This document shows, in pieces, positions 22,101 to 37,100 of a stretch of DNA of 64,000 bases. This stretch comes from Sisyra terminalis (Eukaryota > Arthropoda > Insecta > Neuroptera > Sisyridae). Every line of letters begins with the position of its first letter. Within the stretch, counting starts at the first letter, position 1. The notes beneath the pieces were generated by a model. It was not told the DNA's origin. It worked only from the letters and a program-made list of their open reading frames with translations, and searched no databases. A program made the translations under genes and the position numbers. The stretch is taken from assembly GCA_958496175.1 (NCBI GenBank), contig OY292275.1, positions 57,799,701-57,863,700 on the forward strand. Direction: 5' to 3'.

Positions 22101-25100
22101 ACATTCGCAATCGACCACAAAATCTAAGATCTCGATTATCAACCTCACGCCAACCTATATATTTAATTTATCGAATAATTTTCTTGTGAAATAAATTTCA
22201 ACACTCAATTACTTACTGGATGGAATACAAGACGCTGGAGATGACATCTTGTAACTGCCGAATCCTTTTAAATTGCCGCAAGCGGCTCGAAAGTAATACC
22301 GCGTTCCTGGATTCAAATCCGTTATGAAACACTTTGGATTTTGAAGATCGAGAATTTCTCGTTCTCCACAGATATTACTAAAGTCTGATCTTGTAGCCCA
22401 TTGAACTAAAATTAAAAAGAAAGTTAATGAAATGGTTTTTGATGGATTTAGTGGTGTTTACTTTTGAATTTCGTTGTGATTGAGTAGTCTTGGGGGGTGG
22501 GTTCTTTGAGGGTGATTGCAACGGTTGACGTTCCTGTGATGTCTAGTTGGACGACTTGTGGCGGATCTGGAGGACGAGCTTGATTTAGGCCTAGCAGAAG
22601 TCGCTGAAGACCACGAGCACGTCGTCCCCAAACGCCAGCCTGCTTGTCGGAATCACCACCGCCGGCACAGCCTAAAAGAATATTATAAAAATTATGTTAA
22701 GTTTTGGTTTTGATAAGAGCGGAATACCCGTCATTGTTGACGCGGGATAAGCACTGCTCATGATGCTCGAGAATGAGGCACGTGGACCTGATGGCATATC
22801 AGGAATTGTTCCCGCCACGCCGAGCTCCTGCAGCCGAATTTCCGCTTCCGATAATAATCCATTTAAGTGATTATTCAACTTTTCCGAGCAAGAAACTGAA
22901 ACAGAATCGTCCGATAAGTTGACAGTGTCGTCTTCATCGTGATGGTGAAGTTTTTGAGTGATTTTCCTTTTGATTGTATACAAAAACATTTCACTTGAAA
23001 ATCAACTTTATGTAAATGTCGACATAATTCAATGAGTTATCTCGTCACAATCAAAGACCTCCTCGAAATAACAAAAGTATCGTCTTTCGTATCTCTCACC
23101 CTCACATTACGATTCCATTTAAGAGATTGTCTCGGAGCAATTTAATAATTGAATCTAATTGACAATTTATTTGACTGAAAAGTTCGATCGATTTAATAAA
23201 CTTGCATTGTTATCACTGCTTTGGTTTACACCAAAGACTTACAAAGTAAACTAACACGAAATAAAATTGAAAATATTCAAAGCATTTCATAATAAAACCA
23301 ATTTACCTCCAAGTACAATTCGGATCACAATATTAAACTCTCAAGTACAATTTCCTCTCAAAATGAAAATTGGAACTAATAGATGATAGAAAATAAAATG
23401 ACAAGAAATTCTCATAATCAAGAGACGGTTATTGCAAACGGTGAAACAATGTGGGTGGCGGAAAAGTCATACGAATCCCGAATAGCGCTAAATGAAAAAT
23501 TATGCAATAATACTGAGTTGGAAATTTAAAGAAATTAACGTAGATTAGTCAGACTGGAGTCAAAGGAAAAACGAATAGAATTAAACGAGAAAAATCACTC
23601 AGTCCGACTGTAACGAGTATTTAAATGACTTCAGAAGTTCTCACAAAGATCAAAGGGCAAACAGGAGAAAATTAAAAGATCACAGACCAAAGGAAATAAC
23701 ATGGGAGAAAGAAAAATTCATTTCAATAGAAAAATGTTTTTGTTCAGAATGCGAAAATTAAAAAAAAAAAAAGAAGAAGGAAACTTCTAATCAAGGAAAG
23801 ATATATCTTTCTTGGCTTTTATTATTGTATGGTATGAGGATTGTGTATCTAGAAAAGTACTGAAGTTAATAAATTAAAATCTTATGACGCAACTTTGAAG
23901 CAAATGCTTTCATTCAACTAACAATAAATGAGTTTTTCGAAAAAAAAATTTTTTTTTTACAAGTGGTGTAAGTCAATTAACCATGAATTATTAAGCATTA
24001 AATTTTTTCAAGTTTAATTTCTCGGCTATTGTTTCAGAAAGTAAAGATTTTCAATTTTCTCCATTGTGGGATCACTATTAATGTCCAATCATTTCCAATG
24101 ACTGCCGTCCACTTATTTATTTAAACGACTCAGGAAATTACAAATGTAATAACTATTTCTCATTTAAACCTCTGGAAAAAGTCCCCTTTAGTTGGCGCTC
24201 CACCATCGTTTTATTATATCTGAAGTAGTTAATTGTATTTGAAAGAAAGTTTTAATATAGGAAATTGATTTTAATTTATAGTGTGTACACTTCAAAAGTA
24301 TTATATCTATAAGAACAAAAGGTGGACTTATACCATTTTCAAAGTCAACAAAAAGTAAAAATCATACATTTATATGTAATACTAATTGCTTATTGAATCA
24401 AATCAATACTTTTAGACCTAAAGTGATAATAAGTTACTTTTAAACGTTACTTCTTTATCATAAATGAACTTGCACCATTTTCAAAGAAAATGGGTAATGA
24501 CGAAAAAAATTAATATCTCCCTAAACATTCAGCTTTTATACACCAAAGTCCGTCTCGTGAATATGTTTGTTTCGCAAAATTTACAATTTTGGCAGATTTC
24601 TGAGCCAAAGTTTATGGAATCTTAGCGATTGTTTTCTTCCAAAGAAAATTTGACAAAAATACTTCTCCAATCTTCTGATGCCAATTTTTCTTGCTTCTAA
24701 TAACGTAAGACTTGAAGAAGTAGGGTAGAGTGGGGCTTAAAGGTCCGAGGGTATAAAGGTCCACCATGAGTATCTAAAATATTAGTGACATATTGCTCTA
24801 TTGAACTATAATGGTAGGAATGAGGAAGTTTAAGAAGCATTTCGAGGCCATCCTGGCAGTTAAGCTACATCACAGATAGAAGATTTACGACGGCACCTCG
24901 ATATTTTTACGAAAATAAATTTTTTAATTATTATTCTTTTCGGTTTCCAGCAGTAATATTGCTTTGACTAGACTAAAACATAATTTAATATTATATGAGA
25001 TTTAGTGGTATTTCAGGATATATTATTAGTTTTTAACTAATTTAAACAGTAAACTAGTTATAACCTAGCAAAAACACTTGAACGTAACTGGGGTAAAAAG

Positions 25101-28100
25101 ATCCACGTGGACCTTTTCCTTACCCAGCCACGTGAAGGTTGGATTCAACGCAATCTTTGCAACAATGGACCCATGAAAACTGTATTTCTAACCGAGGGTT
25201 AGTTTACTTCGTTTGTTATAATTGTGATTCAGGAAACCATGAAATTGATTAAATTAAGATAAAGGTATAAAAAATTATTACTTATGTTACAATTAATGTC
25301 AATATTATTATAAAGAAAGAAGAGTTTTATGATATGTTTAAAATTACTGTAATAAAATTTTCCAAATGAAAATCCAGAAATATTTCATTGATTCAAATAC
25401 TGTTATTAATTCATAACACCTGTCAGATATTTAAAATAAATACAGGACCTTTTTGCCCCTTAGCCGTCCCTTTTTGCTCCTACTAAGGAGCCAAAAGAGA
25501 CAGACGACAAGGTCTAGAAAAAATGTAAAATGACAAACTTCTATATGGATGATTCCATTAAAAACTAAATTAAACATAGCCAGATATTTTCAAATAATTA
25601 TATTATACTTTTCAAATCAATAGAGTTGGTTTTCACAATATAATACGGAATAGAAAAATTAGACCTTCAAATCCCATCCTACCCTAATCGAAATTCTGTC
25701 TAATAGATTTATTATAGATAATAGATAATAATAATATTAGAATTAAGTTGTAAAACATTTTCTGTCTGGAAAATTATTTCAAATATTTTCAATACTAAAC
25801 AATAATATCAAGAACTTACAAACTGTTTTAGATGCATTTTTTAGTCAGACCACGTTGTGCACAAAAAGCACTTTTTCAATCGGCCCTTCAATCTTATAAG
25901 TACAATATACAATGTCTTCTTTTATATTTGTCAATAGTTCTACACTTTATTGGAAATTATTTTAACAGTCTAACAATGGTAAGAGAGAGAGTAGAAATTG
26001 ACATTTTGCTGTATATTAGATAATTGCTTTTAAATTTTAAAGAGTATATTCTATGATAAAAGCTTTATTGTATCAATATTTTTTTAACTAGATTGTCTAT
26101 TTTATAGACCTTGACTGGAGTTTAAGAGACACTCACTATGACCTATATTGAATTATAGAGCTTTTTGTACATGTTGCTCGAGAAAATTATTTGAAACGAT
26201 TCGTTATATAAGGTCAAATCGGTATGGAAAATTTTAAACTTTAAGCTTTTTTGTGACAGAAAAACTATAACTTTAATGCTTTGGATAGCATTTTATAGCA
26301 TATAACAATAGCATTTCTATTTATCAATGTCTATTACACTTACATAAGTGTAATAGACATTGATAAATAGAAGTTATAATATGCTATCCAAAGCATTAAA
26401 GTTATAATTTTTCTGTCACAAAAAAGTATGGACGAATCCTTAGATTTTTCGGACTTATCGCGCACCAGGAAACCATAGAAAAACTGATGGTAAAAGGACG
26501 GCCTGTAGAGAAAAGGAAAAGAGGGCGATCACCGATTCAATGGACAAACGTAGTGGAAAAACTCCTGATTTTGAGTATGGCCTGTCTAGCAGGTCTTGAA
26601 AATTTGGAGTACCCCAAGTGAACCATACTAATCACCATACATCTTAAGAAGAGATAACATTTAAATACAATTCTAAACAAAAACTATTGGACAACATATA
26701 CTCTAACTTCAGGTGTAAAGAAATTTTTAACAAACTATATTTGAGTAAAAATATGAAAATTGACGTTAAAATTTCTGTAAATCCTAGGTTTTTGGAAATT
26801 GATCTCTTTTAGAGGTAAAAAGGGGATGAAACTATGGGAAAGATTTAAAGTTTGATTCATGAAAAGTTCCGGTGACAAATATATCTAAAAATAAAAGTAT
26901 ATGCAACATCCTTAGAAAAAAATTAGTGATTTTTATGATAAAATTTTGAAAAGTAAAATATTTTCCAATCTAAACATAAATCATTAAACTACTGTAGAGA
27001 ATAGAACCACAAAAACTTAGAAGTTCCCCAAAAGTAAAACGAACCAACCTTAGAAAGAATTTTATAAATAGTACAAAATTTCTATGAACTTATTCTATTT
27101 TCTTATGATGATTTCTATGCGGATAACGTCCAACTTAACACAAGGAGTTAGAACGTAGGTGATTACTTTGGTTCACTCCCCGAAATTGAATGATTCTTTC
27201 CACAAAAACTTAAAATTTGTTAATTTAAAGAAAAATAATGTCAATTTTACTATAAAAGAATAAATAAAAGTTTTGAGGAAAATGAGGGAAATTGAGGTGA
27301 TATTAAATAAGGAATTCTTTTGAAATTCAACCCCCTAATGGCACGCTAGCGTAGTCAGACTTGAGCATGAAACGAAATCCCAAATCAATTGGAGGAAATC
27401 TCTTTACGAAAACTCTCTAACATTTTAATGTTAGTGCATGTAAAAGAAGCTTTTTTCTTTAATAATCTTTTCGAGAATAATAATGCCTTAGCGAGAATAA
27501 TATTGACCATTTTCCTAACCAAAACCTGGACTATTCTTCTTAATCCTAACATCGTTACCGATGAATGATGGTTAATTTGGTTGTTATTCATGTTGTTGTA
27601 AATTACTTAGAATCCGCAGAAAAATTCTTTACTATTGATAACTATTGATTTATTATTGATTACTCATTTGCTAGTCGACCTTCGAGGGCAAAACTTTAAT
27701 CCATGAGCTTTTCTTCCACTTTTGTCCGATGGTCGGTGATCGCCTTCGTGATTTCCCTTTAGGTCGTCTCTGGATCATTAGCTTTTCCATGGTATTGGAG
27801 TATTTCGATTGGATTAACTTCGTTTAAGATGAACACGTTTGTTCTTTTTTGGTAGTCCAAAGAATCTGCAGATTATTCGCAGATATTGCAGAAAATCGGA
27901 AAAATTAGGAATTAACTAATCTGATTTTAGTGGCTTTCGTTATGTTACGATTTTCTTATAATTTGGATAGTAGGATAGTTCAATGTGCCGTTTTATTTCG
28001 TGTTTGCATCAGCTAAATTTATGCAGCATTACCTCTATAGTACATAAATAAATCTATCAACTGCTACGAATCGACCTCTTCTTTTGGGCTGATTTTGATA

Positions 28101-31100
28101 AGCGTTACCGCAGTTAACGATCGTGGTGTTGGTATTCTTCATGAGATATATATTTTTAGACCAAAATACATACTAACGACTTTTAAGTTTTTGGGTCTAA
28201 GGTTGTATCGTCTGGAAAACAAAGCTTAGAAAATGGCTTCCCGATAACTTTAATTCGACCATTCCAATCCTTCAAAGCGAGATGTATTATAATCTCACTT
28301 CTTACTTTATAATATTTGTTAGACTGATTCAAAAAAAATGATGATTTTTTTCTTCTTAATTATATCGAAAATATTGTTGGGAATGACAAAAAAAAATCCT
28401 GTGAAAGTTTAAGCTCTTAATATTAAGAGGTGCCGCATCGCAAATTTCGATTTTCCATTTAAATAACATGGGAACAATATTCTCTTGCACTTTGGAATTT
28501 TATAGCTCACGTTGGTGACAATATTTCGGAATGACCAAGGTATATTCTTGTAGAAAATTGAACGATCTACAAAAAAGGTTTCTGTGCAAGTTTTTGATAT
28601 ATTTGTTCCTTCAAAAGTTATTCGAGGTCAAAGTTGAACTAAAGAGAAATTTTAATATTTTTTCAATTTTTTGACGCAACCATTAATTTTATTAGAAAAT
28701 TTGATAGGACATTTTTGGTAGAGCACTTTTTTTTCTATAACTTATTTCTATAAAAGTTTTTGATATTTTTCACAGGTCCTAAGTTATTTGCATGAAATTG
28801 AAAATTCCCTGAATTATTATATTTTTAACATAAATTTTTTTTTTTTTATAACTTAGAATCTGTAAAAAATATCAAAAACTTCTATAAAGATAAGTTACAG
28901 AAAAAAAAAGTGCTCTACAAAAAATGTCTTGTCAAATTTTCTCATAAAATTGATGGTTGCGTCAAAAAATTGAAAAAAAAATATTTAAATTTCTCTTTAA
29001 TTCAACTTTGATCTCGAATAACTTTTGAAGGAATAAATATATCAAAAACTTGTACAAAGACCTTTTTTGTAGATCGTTCAATTTTTTACAAGAATATACC
29101 TCGGTCGTTTCGAAATATTGTCACCAACATGAGCTATAAAATTCCAAAGTGCAAGAGAATATTGTTCCCATGTTATTTAAATGGAAAATCGAAATTTGCG
29201 ATGCGGCACCTCTTAATATTAAGAGCTTAAACTTTTACAGGATTTTTTTTTGTCATTCCCAACAATATTTTCGATATAATTAAGAAAAAAAAGTTCATCA
29301 TTTTTATAAACAGTCTAATATTTATATTACATGTCATTTCGAATAATGCATTTATTGAACTATAAGAATGAAAGTTCATATAAAAATTCGTTATTTTTAA
29401 AATTAGAAATTGATAATCAGAGGGTAGAAATTAAAGTTTTTTAAGAATTAATCCTTGAATGGTGTTGAAGTTTTAAAGGCCTAATTTCAAAATATTTAAA
29501 TTTAACAATTGACCTAAATTCTCTCCTCATATGCACTTTATAAATGAATAAATAAATCATAAACTTTTCTAAAATGCATTGTAAATTCCCTGTTAATAAT
29601 TGGTTCAATTAAAATAATAAATGAAATCATGTAAATTGCATTCATTATAGAGCTGTGCATAATTTTTTGTGCATAAAATTTTCAATGTAATCAAACTTGG
29701 TTTGATTATTTAAATTTCGTTGTATATGCATCTATTTGCTGTAAATCTCAAACACGATACTAATTTACCACCAAGTTAGAACCCATTTTCAATACCAAAT
29801 AAATTTAAATTAGATCCGATATTGCGTCACATATGCAATTAATTTCATCATATCGATCGCATTTTCCGTATCAAATATCTTCATATAGTTGATGCTTCGA
29901 GCACTAAAGCTCTGCATACATCCCCCTGTTTCGTATTTTCGTCATTACTACCGACAAAAAGTACTATATGTGTGACTTAAATTAAGGATATTTGCAATCC
30001 TGATATTCCAGAATTATATAACAATCTAAAGATTTTCAAAAGAATAATCCCATATGAAATTAACAGTGAAAAACAATACGATAGACAAGTTTTAAAGGAA
30101 AAACCGACCGTTATTTAATATTTGATGATATCTGATAATGCACAAGTTTTTCAATTGCCAGCGAAAAAGATGATATTTCCAAGAAACGAAATGATTCAGA
30201 AAACTATTTCTTTGATAGTTTTTTCCCTTTTTTCAATTAGACTCGGTAGAAAGAAAAGTCGGTTTCAAAGCGAAAATCTCCGTTCAGTTTCCTTTCATCT
30301 TTCACAACGATAAAGCTACAAAAGTTCCAATTCCCAGCTTTGTCGCATACACAAAACTGATCGTTCATTATTTTCCGACTCGATTGCAACAAAAGAGCAC
30401 ACAATCCAAGTAAAGTACATCGATTTTCCAAACGTAATATTTGCCACCCAAAAAAAAAGAAAATGCTAAGTTCAAGGCAAACTGACCTAGTGCACATACC
30501 AAGACCGCATTCCTTTCCAGCGCCTGTGTTTTGGGGTCGGCATATTTTCATTGCCCGCCCTTGTTTGATTAATCGAGCATCGAAAAATTATGAACAGCAA
30601 ATCAATAAAATGAAGGACTTTGTTAAGTATTAAGATAGAGTTTACTCTGCAATTTTATCTGTTTACAGTTTCCACGTTCAAGATTAACGTGGGCGTTAAA
30701 TAGAACTTGAAAGATTGTCCTTTCTATCTAACATAGTATTAATGCCGTCAAGGACCAACAAAAAAAAAAAAAAAAGAAGAAAAAAAAGCGAAGTTAATGA
30801 ATAGACCAGAACGAAATCTATTCATTACTATTATTAGTTTTCTTTCCAACGCCCTCATTTCCTCGCCATTCATTCATAGTGGCAAATTGAAAAAGTGAAA
30901 CACTTTAAACCGGAAACGTTTTATGGTGGAGGATAATTTTCCTGGAAACGTTGACGTATTCGAAGAAAGAGATTAATTAGTTTGTTTTAATTAGTATTCA
31001 TTCCAATGTAATTTGTGTTGTCTTTTAATTATTGTTACTTGTAATTGTAACAATGTTTCTTGTAATATTTTTCGGAAGTAAATCCTTGTGGCATTGAAAA

Positions 31101-34100
31101 AAAGTTTTGTTGAAAAACAAATATTTGGCCAAGTTTCAATTTTATTGTATTTCAACGCCTACAATCTATAATCCACTTTGGAACAACCAGCGTTTTCTAA
31201 CTAATGGCTCGCGGAGCTTTTGTTTTAGTTTCGGTGAAATTCAAAGTTTTTATTTCTCTTTATTTGATGGATTAATTTGTAATATTTTATTAGGATTTAG
31301 TTGAATCTTTCGTACGAATATATTTCTTCCGGCAAAATTGATTATTTTTATTTAGATTGTTCAGTCCTGTAAATAATAGAAGTTAAATTATTTTATAGGA
31401 TTGAATTTCAATATACTGAAATCCAAGAACCGGAACAAAATTTTTTAGATATTGACTGACATTCGAGAATTTTTGGAATCTTTGATTTTGGTTTCCTGTT
31501 TTGAACAATCGAGAATTTTTTGCATATAGATTAGGGTGTCCGTTATTTCCCAAATTGATTTTTTCACAGCGATCGCCCCCTGAATTTTTAGTTTAAGATG
31601 TAAAAAAAATTATCCAATACAATTAAGCTCTTAATTTCTTGATTAAACCATGCCGGAATAATGTTACTTTTACCATTTAAATAACATGGGATTATTTGAC
31701 TTTTTACCATTTAATTTTTTTTCTCAGGAACAAATGAATGAAAAGTTTTAAGTCAAATTATTCTGACGTAAAATTAAACGCTCTACAAAAAAGGTCTCTT
31801 ATGAATTTTCGATTAAATCACTCCATTACAAGTTATTCAACATTTAACTTTTCAACGACAAATCAATCGACTATAGGCTCAATAAAAATGATGTTGACTA
31901 TAAGTTCTAAGAAATTTCTCATAGATGGCGTCAGGTGAAATGGTAAAAATTCGAATTTTAATTTAACTTTTGTTAATAGTCTCATTAATTAGTATGAAAT
32001 TCGCTTCGTAGGTACAAAATATTGATTAAAGTTCGAAAATTTATCCTGGATAATCAAAATAAGATTTTTTCGCTAACTTGACCAGTTATACTGTGTATAA
32101 AATATATAGCGGTCCAATTTATTTAGTATAATTTAATATAATAGTATATAAAAATCATACCATAAACATAAAATTGAACAGAAGTTCAAACAAAAAGATT
32201 CGTAACGTATTGCCCAGATACGTATTTCGATTGCCAAGCAATCTTCCTCAGTGGTCATCAAGTAGTTTGGATCACTCTTTTCACATGCTTCACATGAAAC
32301 ATCACAAAGCAGTTACAGAGTGATCCAAACTACTTGATGACCACTGAGGAAGATTGCTTGGCAATCGAAATACGTTACGAATATTTCTGTTTGAATTTCT
32401 GTTGAATTTTATGTTTATGGTATGATTTTTATATATAATTACATTAAATTATACTACATAAATTGGACCGCAATATATTCAATATTTGGAAAACCTATTT
32501 GAATATCACAACTAAATTGGTAATAAGGATCAAGGAAAAAAATGGAATAAATGGAAGACAAATTACAGACAATAAGATATGATAGATGCTCTTCAGAATG
32601 ATAACTATTATTAGTTATCCATAAATTATGTTACGGACTTTTATAAAAGAGCTTTTGCAACAATTCTTACTTTTTCTTGCAATGAGAATATTATTTTGCC
32701 TTATTAAAGGGAGGAGGATTTAAAAAAGGTAACATTTATCGTGAGTATTAAGAGAATAGTTATTTATATCAGAAAATGTAGTCTAAACTGGTATATTTTA
32801 CCAAATGAAATATAAAATAATATTTTTCTGACTAAGGGTTGGTATTTTCACTTATGGATCAATAGATCATATTCTCAAGAAAGGTATTATAGATTTTAAT
32901 AAATAATTATTTATATTGTAGGACTCAATTTTTAATGTATTTAATAAAGAAATAAAGTCAACTACATAAATAATTATTCAGTAATTCATTGATTATGACT
33001 CGGAATAATAAAAATAAAATATTTACCATTTACTTGTGAAAATAAATCAACACATATTCTTAGTTGAAAATACACATATTTTCTTACGCATCTTACGAAA
33101 ATATGCATCTTCGGGATAAAATCTTATCTGGAAGATAAATGTCACTATCTAAATGTGAAAATACCGTTCCTAAGGAAAGCTAAAAATCCAAAAATTTATA
33201 CTTTTTATCTATACAGAGGAATTTTTTAAAGTTTTATGATATAAAATCAAACGTTAAACCAAAGAGCATTTAGCACACATACGATACTTCAGCATAAATC
33301 GTTGACAAACCTTCAAATTTGATTTTCAATAAAAATTCGTTGTAAATTTCTTGAACTTTCAAGCTAAATAAATAGTAATTTTTCGATTGAACTTACATTG
33401 ATTTCCTTCACGCGCTCCAAAGCTAATCAACATTTTGGCCAATGGACGATTATTACTCAAAACAGCCACATCTAAGGGTGAAAGACCATCGGCGTTAACA
33501 CTAAAATAAAACAAGAAACATTAAAAAACTTATTTTTTTTAAATGTAAATATTTTCCGGTTTCTTTACCTGTTAACATCAACGTCAGTTGATTCGAGAAT
33601 CGTTCGAGCTTTTTCCAAGTGTCCATGTTCAATAGCAGCAAAGAGAGCTGAAAAAAAATAATTAAATTAATTAAAAACTACTTTAAATTATTATTTATAT
33701 TAATATAAGTTTTAGTGAAACAGTAAAAGATCAATATTGCCATTGTTACCTACGGAAATTAATTTTTCCATTTCAAAAAAAAAAAATAAATAAAAAAAAA
33801 TCCAATCATACCATGTAAATGTATATTAATTCTAGCTAATTTTTCTAAACGTTGTTGCATTAATTTGGCTTGTTTTTTGGTAGTTTTGGTTCCGGCGGAT
33901 GGAAGAACCGACGATAAAGTGATCGATGGGAGTTGGCGTGGTGCTCCATTCAAATTGTTGTCATCCGACACAGCACTTTCTAGCGTTTGTAACTCTAAAA
34001 AGAAAATTCAAACGAAAAAATAAAATAAAAAATAAAACAAAAAAAATACAATAGGGAAATTAAAAAATATAAACGTAAAAAATAAAAGAGAAAATGTGGC

Positions 34101-37100
34101 AGTTTCGCACACTTTTTCGGCAATTTATTTAAACCGAATTATAAAAATAAAAAAAACAATGCGAGAATTTCGGAGATTATAATCGAAGAGAGATTTTGCA
34201 GTGTCATGCCGAAATGAAATGTGTGTCGCGATTTTAATGTTTTCTTTTCGCTTTTCCTCTCTAATAAACGCATTTCATTAGATTTGTCGAAAGTGTTTCA
34301 CGGACCAAAATGGAAAATTGGAAAACTTTTCACATATTTTCTATGCGATTTTTTTCGTCTCCTGCAAAAATTATAAGATAGAAATGGCAAATTTTTTTGC
34401 TAGTCCCAATGGAAAAAATCGGGGCAAATTTCGCGAGAAAATTCACTTAAATGGGGAATTGGATATTTTGAATGTTTTCCCTGCGTTGGACTTGCAAAGA
34501 TCGTATTTATTTTTTTTTTTTTTTTTTTTGCTATAGAATCTCTAGTCGATGTTTCTACGTGAAATATCGTGTTGTTCCATTTCCGCTTTTGTAAGGTTTT
34601 CCCGGCGTTTCCGGCCGGAAGATTTATGAAGCAATATTTTGAATAGGTAGAAATGTACATTTCTACGCATCGTGATGTTGAGACGGCCAACATATTTGCT
34701 TTCTTGCTACTTTTTTCATTGTGCCATTAAACAATTGTGTTTGGTGCAATATTTCAGACCATTTCCAAGACAAATTAGCACCTCGGGTGTTGCCTCAATA
34801 AAGGAACGAAAAAAAGAGTTAACACAAATAGGAAAAGTTTACATTTATTTTTCCACCTAGTCAAATAACTTCAAATTCTTACTATTTACTTTATTTCATT
34901 GCTAATTTCTGTCACAAGTAAAACTAATAAAAATTGAGGATAAATAACAAAATGAATTTCTTTTCATATAAAAAGCTTGAATCTATAACAGCTTAACATA
35001 CGACTTAATAGAAGGCAATTATAAGCAAATAGATGTGTGCATTCGTGTATACATGGTTGCCTACACAATGCAATTAACAGAATTCAATGGGATCAGTCGA
35101 ACAGATTGATTGAACTGTTGCATTCAACTAATTTCTGTGGACATCCCCTCAGGCTTTGCAATTACCTTAAACCAACTCGTTAAACATGCGTTGTCTGATA
35201 GTTAAATATTAAAATTATTGTTATCAATAATTAAAAACAATTATTCGACTGCATAATAGTATTATTTTATTATAAATATGTAGGTTAATTAGAAACATTA
35301 AAAAATCCAGACAATCTGTAATTAGTCCTCGCATATTTTAAGAAGAGGATGAACTTAGTTTATTATTTGAAGAAAAATTTATTAATTAAAATTATAAAAA
35401 ATCGTCAGTTCTTTATGGTAAATGCATTACTTAACTGGCAAGTACCATTTTTTGATTCTTCCCTTATATATTGCCACTATCTACTTTAATATTTCCTATT
35501 TAAAAAAAAACAGATTTTTTTTTCAAGACAGCATAGAATTTGCTCAATTTGCCAGTTTAATTGTACTGATATTTTTACAATAATTAGGTTGCTAATACAT
35601 AACTTAGTAACAGGTTTCAATTTTATTTAACAAAAATTAAAATGTAAATTGTTACAATTGATAATATCAACAATAGTCTAGCTTTTCTGTAATCAAACAT
35701 TTTGTGTTTAGTATAAGGATTATAATTTTTTTTAACTTTGAATTTAAGTAGAAAACATTGTACTAATGGACCACCCTATGATGAATTCACCTATCAATAA
35801 AACAAAAGTTTTTTAACCCTTATCACAAACAATTGGATCCACAAATTCACCTATAGTTAGGCCTAATTAAACACCTTAGATAACCCACAGGCCAGCTCTA
35901 AACTGATCTGGGAATGTAGAGAAACCCTTATTAACTAGGGGTAGATACAGGGTCATATATCCTTACCGATCAAGGACCCAGGACGCCATTTACAGGCCCA
36001 AGCTTATTGGATATATAATAAAAAAAGCATATTGGGTTAATAAAAATCACTGCTTCATTGAGAAGAACGCCACCGAGCAAAACGCTGTAGAAGGATATTG
36101 AGAAAATTATCCTTGAACCTAACTTCTGAAATATTTAATTTCACAAGGGAACAAATGAAAGTGATAATGAATTTAATAATCGTCCACTGTGGACTGAAGA
36201 ACCACCTGTATATTATTGGAGTACAGGTGGGTATGTTGTGTTAGAATGCAACGCTTTGAATGAATGAAGACATAGGGAACTAAGGGTAGCAAAAACAACC
36301 CTGGAACCAAAATAGCTGAAAAACACCAAATATGCCGGTTGATGAGTTTTGCTTCGGTACTGGCTCTAGAATAGGTGAAATAAGAACCCAGAAAGAATTA
36401 TATATTCTAAGCCACTTTAGAAACGCATCTATTCATCCTCTAAAAATTGAGGATTTTGATTACTATCGCTGGAATGGTGAAGAGTTAAGTGGTTTTGAAA
36501 ATTCCGAAGAATTAAAAAAATCTATTTGTACCAATTTTCGGGTCGATTTGACCATTTCCAAGCCATGGATAGCTAGAGTAGGATTGCTCCACTTTCATGC
36601 TTTTGTGGCCGATTTGATAGAGGTAGCACTTTTTAAAGTGGTGCATATGGACTATCTTGAAAAAGAGATGAAAAATATCTAAAACTTACCCGGGTTAGCC
36701 TTTTTATCGCTTGTAACCAAACAAGCTTTAGATACGTTAGCAAAATTCTTCGTAAAACTATAGGACCTAGCCCAGTGGTTCCCAATTGATTTTGGGTCAT
36801 GACCCCACTTAGGAATTTCTAAAATCCTGATGCCCCCTTCGTGGTATTTAAATTTTGTTAATCAAAATTTTACAGTTATACACCTGAAGAAAGCTTAAAA
36901 GGCCATTAACTTGGTGTCTAAACAAGCTTCCAAAGAATAAGTCATTCAGGAATGAGAAAAATAAAAAATGAAAGAACAGTTAAATAAATAAAGTTTCCAC
37001 ACATAAAATAGATAAGTGAAATGCAGAAATAGCAAATATTTGAATGAAACGTTATTCTAAAACAATTCTTTATCGAATTATTCCATAATGGTATAGTCAG

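Noticed and set aside
30122..30551. Overlapping open frames on both strands.
   Set aside because: No recognisable product, and they lie within a wake intron without acceptor or donor support.
36332..36682. 116-codon open frame on the + strand (GSRIGEIRTQKELYILSHFR...).
   Set aside because: It follows a LINE remnant, has no recognised domain or splice context, and may be a transposon-derived piece. Not strong enough to call a gene.
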